Source: Chlamydiota bacterium (lineage in GTDB: Bacteria > Chlamydiota > Chlamydiia > Chlamydiales > SM23-39). From it: a DNA stretch of 7,892 nt. The translations under genes and the position numbers were made by a program. Where the stretch lies: assembly GCA_027459365.1 (NCBI GenBank), contig DAIDIM010000161.1:1-7892 (forward strand), read 5' to 3'. Shown here piece by piece: positions 1 through 5,702 of the stretch (the stretch's first letter is position 1; each line of letters opens with the position of its first letter). The notes beneath the pieces were generated by a model. It was not told where the DNA came from and searched no databases. It saw nothing but the letters and a program-made list of their open reading frames with translations.

Positions 1-719
1 CCGATTAACGCTTGAGTTCCAGCTTGATTCATAGATGTGCTATAAAAGAATCCAGTTATATTTGAAACGCCTGAAATTGTGCTAGCCGTTGCTGGGTTTG
101 TAGAAGTGTCTACTAAATAAGCAATTGTCTGACTCGGGGTAGTATTTTGATTTGCTCCCGCAAGGATTCCAATTTTTCTATTTTGAGCAATCGCTACTTG
201 ATCGATCAAACCAGAGTTTGATGGAAGGGGGATGACTTGGGGATCATTTAGTAAATCGTACGAATATGCAAGCGGTGAGGAAGGAGGCACAGGATCTGTC
301 GTTCCACCTAATAGAACATGTATACTAGAAGACGGCGGTGGTGGCACGGGAGCAGCGAGTTGTATTATTAGATCAGCAGTTTTAGCAGAATTTGCTGCAC
401 TCATCACGGCAATAGCACCACCTATTGCTACTGTTGATACAAAAACCCCTGTTGAACCTATGGAGACCTGGGATATAGTCGCAGATGGAATAGATCCCAT
501 AGTCGGAGCGCTCGATGAAACAAACCCTACAGACCCTCCTCTCATATTCTCATTTTCTTGAGAATTTTGTCCAGAGGGTGACACTTGAGCAAGTTCAAAG
601 TCATCCATATTCAGAAGCCCTGTTTCTTCATCTTGCATAAGAAAATTAGTATCGGGGTCGGCTGATAAAGAGAGCATTGAGCTTAAAATCGCAAGAAAAA
701 ATTTTGTTTTGTACAGCAT
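1..719 (-). CDS. Exported repeat protein, N-terminal part (propeller-like repeats), runs off left edge
   Basis: The minus-strand frame from the ATG at 719 stays open for 239 codons to the window edge, so the C-terminus is missing. Residues 1-20 look like a Sec signal peptide: Lys4 and Lys6, a hydrophobic core FFLAILSSMLSLSA, then acidic mature sequence. Residues 21-85 are polar and low in complexity. Residues 90-108 are a Gly/Ala/Val-rich hydrophobic stretch that might span or insert in a membrane. A proline run (124-129) precedes two related segments of about 51-53 residues (132-182 and 183-235). Each starts with a short beta-like strand ending in Gly (IHVLLGG, IGILAG), has an A-Y...D motif in the middle, and ends near a GLIDQVAIAQ / GFFYSTSMNQ strand. 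A third copy begins at the edge (QALIG). This spacing resembles beta-propeller blades; that fold is inferred. GGAG lies 8 nt before the start. The function and family are not recognised. An outer-membrane or secreted surface protein, possibly an autotransporter passenger, is plausible. Confidence 0.82.
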   Translation of the reverse strand, partial: MLYKTKFFLAILSSMLSLSADPDTNFLMQDEETGLLNMDDFELAQVSPSGQNSQENENMRGGSVGFVSSSAPTMGSIPSATISQVSIGSTGVFVSTVAIGGAIAVMSAANSAKTADLIIQLAAPVPPPPSSSIHVLLGGTTDPVPPSSPLAYSYDLLNDPQVIPLPSNSGLIDQVAIAQNRKIGILAGANQNTTPSQTIAYLVDTSTNPATASTISGVSNITGFFYSTSMNQAGTQALI

Positions 720-727
720 TATATAGG

Positions 728-731
728 CTCC
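728..731 (-). promoter_or_regulatory. Ribosome binding site of the exported repeat protein
   Basis: On the minus strand GGAG is followed by an 8-nt spacer and the ATG at 719. It is the clearest Shine-Dalgarno match in the window and supports this start for a gene whose end is not visible. Confidence 0.6.
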
Positions 732-785
732 AAATAGGGACTTTGAAAACAAGATATACCTTTTCAAATTTTTTTTCTAAAACAT

Positions 786-790
786 TTCAA
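786..790. repeat. Candidate target-site duplication, left (TTCAA)
   Basis: TTCAA directly precedes the CTCGAC terminus of the palindromic element and is repeated directly after its other terminus at 956-960. The second copy of the element has different bases (TTAT) before CTCGAC. This supports placing the element boundary at CTCGAC and reading TTCAA as host sequence duplicated on insertion. A 5-bp match in AT-rich DNA could also be chance. Confidence 0.45.
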
Positions 791-810
791 CTCGACTTAT
801 GTCATTTTTT
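789..810 (+). repeat. Terminal inverted repeat, left arm
   Basis: These 22 bases are the exact reverse complement of 936-957. The outermost two (AA) are probably flanking sequence, because copy 2 does not share them, leaving a 20-bp true terminus from 791. Confidence 0.85.
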
Positions 811-955
811 GAAAGGCAGATCCGAAGGAGGCGTCCGATGATTTTATTATTTTTTTGCGAGTTTATAGCAGCAACGTCACTGTTAACGAGTAAAAAAATA
901 ATAAAAGCGCGGACTCTCTCACCGGAGATGTCATAAAAAAATGACATAAGTCGAG
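791..955. mobile_element. Palindromic MITE-like element, complete copy 1 (about 165 bp)
   Basis: The element begins CTCGACTTATGTCA and ends with its reverse complement. 791-810 pairs perfectly with 936-955. Inward, TCCG (821-824) pairs with CGGA (923-926), GTCCG (833-837) with CGGAC (910-914), a 15-bp AT stem (842-856) with 892-906, and an apical stem (861-868) with 880-887. The whole unit is therefore one long imperfect hairpin. No coding sequence fits inside it. A small extra palindrome, ATGTCAT (928-934) with ATGACAT (941-947), sits in the right arm. Terminal inverted repeats, a candidate TTCAA duplication, small size, lack of a gene and a second copy at 7752 fit a non-autonomous, MITE-type element. 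The parent transposase family is not identified. It lies 47 bp past the tyrP stop and about 70 bp before the next gene on the same strand, so it could also act as a transcript hairpin. Confidence 0.8.
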
Positions 956-957
956 TT
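936..957 (-). repeat. Terminal inverted repeat, right arm
   Basis: This is the exact reverse complement of 789-810 and ends in AAGTCGAG at 955. The following TT belongs to the candidate TTCAA duplication rather than to the element. Confidence 0.85.
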
Positions 958-960
958 CAA
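956..960. repeat. Candidate target-site duplication, right (TTCAA)
   Basis: TTCAA follows the right terminus and matches 786-790 in direct orientation. See the left copy for the reasoning and the caveat about chance. Confidence 0.45.
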
Positions 961-1002
961 AGAAGAAGGATGTAAACAAATGGATTCAACCCATCTTGTC
1001 CG

Positions 1003-2178
1003 TTAAACCATCCCTGAAACACGATACAACAGCACACCTAGCGAGAATAAAAACACAATTCCTAAAACAAACTTTCCTCCCGCCACTTGATAAGGTCCCT
1101 TCATTTTATTCACATAGCGTCCAACCCAAACAATCAGCACAGGCAGTATCCCAAAAAGGACTGCATCAATGAAGCCGCCGGCAAATCCGAGCGCCGACAA
1201 GAACAAGTTTGGATGAAATAGAGTAAACAATGTTGGGGGAACTAATACTGCTGCAAAAACGATTGGGTCATATTGGAAAAGGGTTACGTTTTTTAAACCG
1301 TCTTTAAAGAAATCGACAAAAGCAATTGCTGACGCCATAAAGGGAGTGAGGATGGCGAAAAATGAAAAGGTATTCGCAAAAAAGAGGACAGATGGTGATT
1401 CAGAGGCTTTTTGTAAAAGTCCTGTCACCATTTCTCCTTGGTGTACAATTTTAGACAGATCCATATCGGGTAAGATGCCCAAAATCACAAAATTCCAAAG
1501 AGAATAAATGATGAATGGAATGAGCGTCCCAATATAGATGGCTCGCCTAATGGAGTGGACATTTTTCGAAACGTAGTAAATGATCGTCGGCACTAAATTC
1601 TGATAGCCAAAGCAGATAAAGAGAATCGGAATGGTTGCAAATGCGGCCTTCCAATTTGTATGGAGAAGTTGTGTTGCTTGGATGTGAGGAATTCCGAACA
1701 TCATGAGCGCGCCATAGGAAATCGCAAGTGCAATGAGAAACATGCGACTTAAAACACCAACAGCTTTCGTTCCCAAATAGACGATACTTCCAACAAAGAG
1801 AACGCAGACAAAGATCCCCACTTCTCGAGAAAAAGTCTTAGAAAATAGTGTTGAGAGAAGGCTTGTGAAGAGTTGTCCTCCCCCCTCTATGTAAGCAACA
1901 AATAAACAGTAAAAGAGAAAAAGGAAAAATGTCCAAGCAACCCATTTTCCAATGCGGCCGAGTGCAAAATCGCAGAGTGAAATGAGATGGACCCTATTTT
2001 CAAACCAAAGGGCTGCTTCTACTAAAAGAAGACCTGTCGTTGTCGCAAAAAAATAGGTGATGATCATTGCAAGAGTTGTCGGAATAAATCCTGCAGGAGC
2101 GCTAACAACTGGCAAGCCAAGCATACCGGCTCCAATGCAACATCCAGCAATAAAAAGAGTGGCGCTAAAAGTCTTCAT
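1003..2178 (-). CDS. tyrP: Aromatic amino acid transporter, TyrP family
   Basis: This is an inner-membrane permease of the aromatic amino acid/H+ symporter (TyrP/Mtr) family, importing tyrosine and/or tryptophan. It has 391 residues, close to the roughly 400 usual for the family. About eleven hydrophobic segments are visible, near residues 6-26, 33-57, 79-96, 119-135, 141-161, 181-200, 213-235, 268-288, 305-321, 336-352 and 369-386. The first helix carries the hallmark IGAGMLGLP (15-23), and FGYQNLVPTI (190-199) is the conserved mid-protein motif. The start ATG overlaps the stop of the upstream gene as ATGA, and no Shine-Dalgarno site precedes it, so translation is probably coupled to that gene. 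Tyrosine versus tryptophan preference cannot be told from sequence; chlamydial TyrP proteins have been linked to tryptophan uptake. It is the last gene of the asnB set, and the palindromic element lies 47 bp downstream of its stop. Confidence 0.9.
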   Translation of the reverse strand: MKTFSATLFIAGCCIGAGMLGLPVVSAPAGFIPTTLAMIITYFFATTTGLLLVEAALWFENRVHLISLCDFALGRIGKWVAWTFFLFLFYCLFVAYIEGGGQLFTSLLSTLFSKTFSREVGIFVCVLFVGSIVYLGTKAVGVLSRMFLIALAISYGALMMFGIPHIQATQLLHTNWKAAFATIPILFICFGYQNLVPTIIYYVSKNVHSIRRAIYIGTLIPFIIYSLWNFVILGILPDMDLSKIVHQGEMVTGLLQKASESPSVLFFANTFSFFAILTPFMASAIAFVDFFKDGLKNVTLFQYDPIVFAAVLVPPTLFTLFHPNLFLSALGFAGGFIDAVLFGILPVLIVWVGRYVNKMKGPYQVAGGKFVLGIVFLFSLGVLLYRVSGMV

Positions 2179-3002
2179 TGTTGCGAAAATTGTATCTCAT
2201 TAACTTGATCCGGTGCAATGACAATCGTCGCAATTTCTCCTTGTAAGAGATTGTTATTCGTAACAAGAGGTTTAAATTGCACGAGCAGTAAAGTGCCATT
2301 GGGTGAGACAGGAGTGATTGATACAATGCGAGGAATCTTACCATTGACAATCAATTGACTAGAGGGATTTGTGACACCATAATAAGGACCATTGACAGTT
2401 GTGAGCATACTCACAGGAGGTGACGCATTCGATGTACCAGGATTTGCGATGGGTGGAGTATTTAAGAGATTCACAGCTTGAATAATATCTGCAGCTCTTT
2501 GGGCAAGATCGACAGAGAAAAGGGGCAAAGTCCCACCAAGCACTGTCGATGTAAATATGAACGAGGATTGCATCATAATCGGCGAATAGACCATTTCTAC
2601 AATTTGTTCGACGGGAAGAGCAATATAACCATATCTCGAAGCTGTTGCTGTTAGTCCCGCAGGTATTGGTTGTGGGATTCCCCCAGCAACACCAGGAGGA
2701 GTTCGATTATCTGGCATCAAATAGCCAACAACTAAAATAGTGGAATTGGCCATGGGTATGATGAATTGCACATTCGTAATCAGTCCATTTCTCGTTGTCT
2801 GTAAGGCAATCTGCGAGCTAGACAATTTGTAAATCGAGTTCGCGTTGTTGAGTAGATTGAACATACTCACAATATCTGCGCCTCTAGAACCTGGATTAAT
2901 TGGAAATATCGTCAGTGACCCATTATTTGCAAAGGAGAGATTCTGCCCAAAGGCCGTAGAGACAAGTAAAATTGCTAGAAGGATTGTTTTCACCCGCTCC
3001 AT
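2175..3002 (-). CDS. Exported protein with two related halves, function unknown
   Basis: The product is a 275-residue protein that I do not recognise. Residues 1-19 form a clear signal peptide: Arg3 and Lys5, core TILLAILLVSTA, probable cleavage after AFG before QNLS. The mature part appears to be an ancient duplication. Residues about 28-141 align with about 156-273: GSLTIFPI/GTLPLFSV, GADIVSMFNLLN/AADIIQAVNLLN, NVQFIIPMANSTILVV/RIVSITPVSPNGTLLLV, and RYGYIALPVEQIVEMVYS/EIATIVIAPDQVNEIQFS. Each half has one helix-like stretch followed by alternating beta-like strands, with Pro/Gly/Asn-rich linkers (101-117, 183-196). No cysteine is present, and no lipobox or later membrane helix is seen, so a periplasmic or surface-exposed soluble protein is likely. 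It starts 17 nt after the asnB stop, without a good Shine-Dalgarno site, and overlaps the tyrP start by 4 nt. That placement suggests co-expression with asparagine synthesis and aromatic amino acid uptake. A ligand-binding role is only a guess. Confidence 0.85.
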   Translation of the reverse strand: MERVKTILLAILLVSTAFGQNLSFANNGSLTIFPINPGSRGADIVSMFNLLNNANSIYKLSSSQIALQTTRNGLITNVQFIIPMANSTILVVGYLMPDNRTPPGVAGGIPQPIPAGLTATASRYGYIALPVEQIVEMVYSPIMMQSSFIFTSTVLGGTLPLFSVDLAQRAADIIQAVNLLNTPPIANPGTSNASPPVSMLTTVNGPYYGVTNPSSQLIVNGKIPRIVSITPVSPNGTLLLVQFKPLVTNNNLLQGEIATIVIAPDQVNEIQFSQQ

Positions 3003-3019
3003 TATAGTAATTTATTGAA

Positions 3020-4840
3020 TTAAAATCTATGATTGTTTGCAAACCGTTGGAACCAGATCTCTAAAACAAGTAATGAATACAAGCGCATCGCATCCGATTT
3101 TTTCGGAAATTCTCGCAATTGTCGAATCGCTTTTTTGTTAAAAATGTTTCTTTTTTCTAAGTTGAATAATGCATCGGTGAGCCACGGTTTTAACTCTTTT
3201 GATAGCCAATCGCCAAGGGGCATTACAAAACCCCATTTTGGGCGATGTACAATTTCTGCAGGAAGATATTTTTTCGCAATATTCTTTAAAATCATTTTCC
3301 CATTCATCCCTTCCATTTTTAATTTTGTTGGAAGCGCACATGCAAAATCAACAAGACGATGATCAAGATACGGGACGCGCGCTTCGATTGAATGTGTCAT
3401 GGTTGCAAGGTCTACTTTTGTAAGCAAATCATCGGCAAGCCAAAGACGTGTATCGATATGCAACATTTTATCTAAATATTCCTCTGAATTGCATTCAAAG
3501 AAAAACCCCTCTGCAATCATCTCAATTGTATTTTCCTGGAACGATAAAAAATCTTGTGTAAGAACAGATGGGTACGTTTCTCGGGCAAACAGTTTGGGAA
3601 CTCCAGAATATCTTCTGGATAATGCCCGAGAAGATGCCATGCAAAGTCGGCTTTTTCGCAATTTTGTTGGTAGCATGGGGTAAAAATAGGGAAATGGGGT
3701 TCGATAGAGTCGATTTGCAAAAGCTCTATCTTTGAGTCTTTTTGCATAGTTGCTATAGCCTGCAAAAATTTCATCTGCCCCTTCACCGGTAAGAACAACT
3801 TTCACATGCTTTTTTGTCTCTCGCGATAGAATCAGTGTAGGCAATATCGCCTGATCTGCAAACGGTTCATCAAATCCGTGCTGCAATGTTTCCATTAAAT
3901 CAGTAGCGCTGACAACAAATGGATGAAATCTTGCCCCTAGATGCTCTGCAACTGTTTTTGCATGCTGTTGCTCCCCATGCCCATGATTTAAGGCAATCGA
4001 AAACATCTCCACTTTTTGGCGGCTCTCCTGTTGCATCAGCGCCGCAATCAAAGAGGAGTCGATTCCTCCGCTCACAAATGCCCCAAGAGGGACATCGGCG
4101 ATAAGCATAGAGCGGATTGACTCGCGCAATTTCTTTTCTAAAACCTCTTCTGCATTCTCTTCACATTTTGGAAAATAGCTGGGCGTCCAAAATAGGCGCT
4201 GATCCAAAGAGCCATTTTTGTATCTCAATACAGTGGCGGGAGGCACCTTTTGAATCTTCTGATAAATCGTATGAGGGCTTGGTATATATTGACACTCAAG
4301 ATAAAGGCCAATCGCGTTTGGATTGATCGTGCAAGGACAAGCCGGATGTTCTAAAAGAGCTCTAATTTCAGAGCCAAAAAGGATCCTCCTCTCATCGCGA
4401 TAAACATAAAGAGGTTTCACTCCTAAATGATCGCGAGCCAGAAGTAACGTCTCTGTATTCAGATCCCAAAAAGCAAAAGCAAACATCCCTACAACTTTTT
4501 CTAGAGCAACTTCACCCCAAACAATCAACGCTTGGAGAAGAACCTCTGTATCACCTCTTGTTTGAAATCCCCTTCCAAGTGCCTCTAACTCCTTTCTCAA
4601 TTCACCAAAATTGTATATCTCCCCATTATATGCCAGCACATAGCGCCCATCCGCGCTGATCATTGGCTGCGAGCTTCCCTCTGAATCGATAACTTTTAAA
4701 CGGCGATGACCCAGCGCCACTTTGCCGCGAATAAAGATACCAGATGCATCCGGACCCCTCCTTTCTAAAGTCTTCGTCATCTTCTCTAAAACTTGTAAAT
4801 TTAGCGGATCTAAATCGACCCAACCAGTGAAGCCACACAT
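3020..4840 (-). CDS. asnB: Asparagine synthetase, glutamine-hydrolysing
   Basis: This enzyme makes asparagine from aspartate, ATP and glutamine in the cytoplasm. The start is set at 4840 because the class II glutamine amidotransferase nucleophile must be Cys2, exposed after Met removal (MCGFTGW). An in-frame ATG 30 nt upstream (4870) would add ten residues and bury it. From 4840 the protein has 606 residues, within the range of the family. The glutaminase domain (about 1-210) shows RRGPD (27-31), the NGE triad (72-74) and RGDTE (95-99), which bind glutamine. The synthetase domain (about 235-600) shows the ATP-pyrophosphatase loop SGGIDSS (257-263), TGEGADEIFAGY (351-362) and EARVPYLDHRLVDFA (486-500). 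All key residues are present, so it should be active. It is the first gene of a probable operon with the exported protein and tyrP. A TATACT box lies 7 nt before the ATG. Confidence 0.93.
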   Translation of the reverse strand: MCGFTGWVDLDPLNLQVLEKMTKTLERRGPDASGIFIRGKVALGHRRLKVIDSEGSSQPMISADGRYVLAYNGEIYNFGELRKELEALGRGFQTRGDTEVLLQALIVWGEVALEKVVGMFAFAFWDLNTETLLLARDHLGVKPLYVYRDERRILFGSEIRALLEHPACPCTINPNAIGLYLECQYIPSPHTIYQKIQKVPPATVLRYKNGSLDQRLFWTPSYFPKCEENAEEVLEKKLRESIRSMLIADVPLGAFVSGGIDSSLIAALMQQESRQKVEMFSIALNHGHGEQQHAKTVAEHLGARFHPFVVSATDLMETLQHGFDEPFADQAILPTLILSRETKKHVKVVLTGEGADEIFAGYSNYAKRLKDRAFANRLYRTPFPYFYPMLPTKLRKSRLCMASSRALSRRYSGVPKLFARETYPSVLTQDFLSFQENTIEMIAEGFFFECNSEEYLDKMLHIDTRLWLADDLLTKVDLATMTHSIEARVPYLDHRLVDFACALPTKLKMEGMNGKMILKNIAKKYLPAEIVHRPKWGFVMPLGDWLSKELKPWLTDALFNLEKRNIFNKKAIRQLREFPKKSDAMRLYSLLVLEIWFQRFANNHRF

Positions 4841-4847
4841 AAGAAAT

Positions 4848-4853
4848 AGTATA
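4848..4853 (-). promoter_or_regulatory. Possible -10 box for asnB, giving a leaderless or very short-leader transcript
   Basis: TATACT on the minus strand matches the sigma-70 -10 consensus at 5 of 6 positions and ends 7 nt before the asnB ATG at 4840. A TTAGTA about 18 nt upstream is a poor -35 (3 of 6). If it is used, transcription would start at or next to the ATG. This would also exclude the upstream ATG at 4870. Confidence 0.3.
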
Positions 4854-4886
4854 GACAATCTCAGCTTCATTTACTAACATTTAAGA

Positions 4887-5702
4887 ATGAAAATCCTTTT
4901 TATCTTCCTCCTTTGCATCTTTTCACTCTTCATTGGACAAGGTCTTTATTTTTTACGCAAAGGCTTTAGTATTAATCACTTACGACCAGAAAAACAACTT
5001 TTAGTAAATACCACCTTAGATGTTGAGACACAGCAGATTCTCAAGCAACCTTTTCGATATCTTGGGAGAGGAAGACAGTGTTTTGCATTTGAAAGTGCCG
5101 ATCAAAAATATGTCCTAAAATGCATTCGGACAGATAAATTTACTCCTCCCTTTTGGACCCGTCTTTTCCCAAAAATGCTTTCGCAAAAAAAAGAAAAGAT
5201 TGACGAGAAAAAGAAGCTGGCTTTTGAAAGTTTTCGCATTGCAAAAAATGAACTTGGAGAAATGACTGGGACAATTGCGCTACATTTGGGAAAAAGCAAT
5301 ACTCACCAAAAAATCACCATTTTTGATCCTCTTGGAATTCGCCACCAACTTTTACTTGATGACACTCTGTTTATTCTCCAGCATAAACGGCCCCTTTGGG
5401 CAAGCGCATTCCTCAAATCAAACACACAAGAAAAACAACAACTTTTGGATACTTTTGTTGAGCTTGTCATTCAACGAACGCAAAAAGGAATTCTGAACAT
5501 AGACCCCCATTTTTTACCCAACTACGGATTTGAAAACGGAAAAACCTATCAAATCGATATTGGCGATTTCAGACGCGATCCAAATTGCACCTACCAAAAA
5601 ACATTGCACGATTCTCTATCACCATTGCAAAAATGGCTTGCCAAAACCGACCCAGAGATGTTGGAGTATTTAAATATTAAAATTAGCCAATTAACTTTTT
5701 GA
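4887..5702 (+). CDS. Membrane-anchored protein with kinase-fold-like features
   Basis: The product has 271 residues and is not assigned to a named family. Residues 3-22 form one hydrophobic N-terminal segment followed by Arg24-Lys25, which fits a signal anchor. The remainder is soluble and lysine-rich, with a very basic stretch near 100-110. Protein-kinase/aminoglycoside-phosphotransferase-like landmarks appear in the expected order: a glycine-rich loop candidate YLGRGRQCFAF (58-68), VLKCIR with Lys78 as the candidate beta-3 lysine, GILNIDPHFLPNYG (201-214) as a catalytic-loop candidate with Asp206 and Asn212, and YQIDIGDF (221-228) as a DFG-like metal-binding candidate. The Asp-Asn spacing is one residue longer than the usual HxDxxxxN, so activity is uncertain; a pseudokinase or sugar/lipid kinase relative is possible. 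It is divergent from asnB, with 46 bp between the two starts, and its 3' end overlaps the tkt 3' end by 20 bp. The upstream Shine-Dalgarno site is weak (TAAGA). Confidence 0.82.
   Translation: MKILFIFLLCIFSLFIGQGLYFLRKGFSINHLRPEKQLLVNTTLDVETQQILKQPFRYLGRGRQCFAFESADQKYVLKCIRTDKFTPPFWTRLFPKMLSQKKEKIDEKKKLAFESFRIAKNELGEMTGTIALHLGKSNTHQKITIFDPLGIRHQLLLDDTLFILQHKRPLWASAFLKSNTQEKQQLLDTFVELVIQRTQKGILNIDPHFLPNYGFENGKTYQIDIGDFRRDPNCTYQKTLHDSLSPLQKWLAKTDPEMLEYLNIKISQLTF

Noticed and set aside
232..561. Plus-strand open frame of 109 codons
   Set aside because: It lies antisense within the minus-strand exported repeat protein, which has a signal peptide and a good ribosome binding site. The plus-strand translation is low in complexity and has no recognisable features.
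720..790. Promoter for the exported repeat protein (TTGAAA and TATATC boxes on the minus strand)
   Set aside because: The candidate boxes are present, but their spacings (3 nt and 26 nt) do not fit a sigma-70 promoter.
786..960. CRISPR-like or tandem repeat array
   Set aside because: There is one palindromic unit here and one about 7 kb away, with no regular spacers and no adjacent cas-like gene.
980..994. Small inverted repeat ATGG...CCAT just past the tyrP stop, followed on the minus strand by TTTGTTT
   Set aside because: The stem is only 4-5 bp and GC-poor with a broken T run, too weak to call a terminator.
2165..2350. Minus-strand 61-codon frame overlapping the ends of the exported protein gene and tyrP
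   Set aside because: It is an out-of-frame shadow of the exported protein gene, with no ribosome binding site and a composition unlike a real protein.
3033..4326. Several plus-strand frames of 61-109 codons inside asnB
   Set aside because: They are antisense to a strongly conserved gene and their translations show no domain or conserved motif.
4841..4870. Ten-residue hydrophobic N-terminal extension of AsnB resembling a signal peptide
   Set aside because: AsnB is a cytoplasmic enzyme needing Cys2 at its N-terminus. The hydrophobic appearance is probably a chance read of the upstream region.
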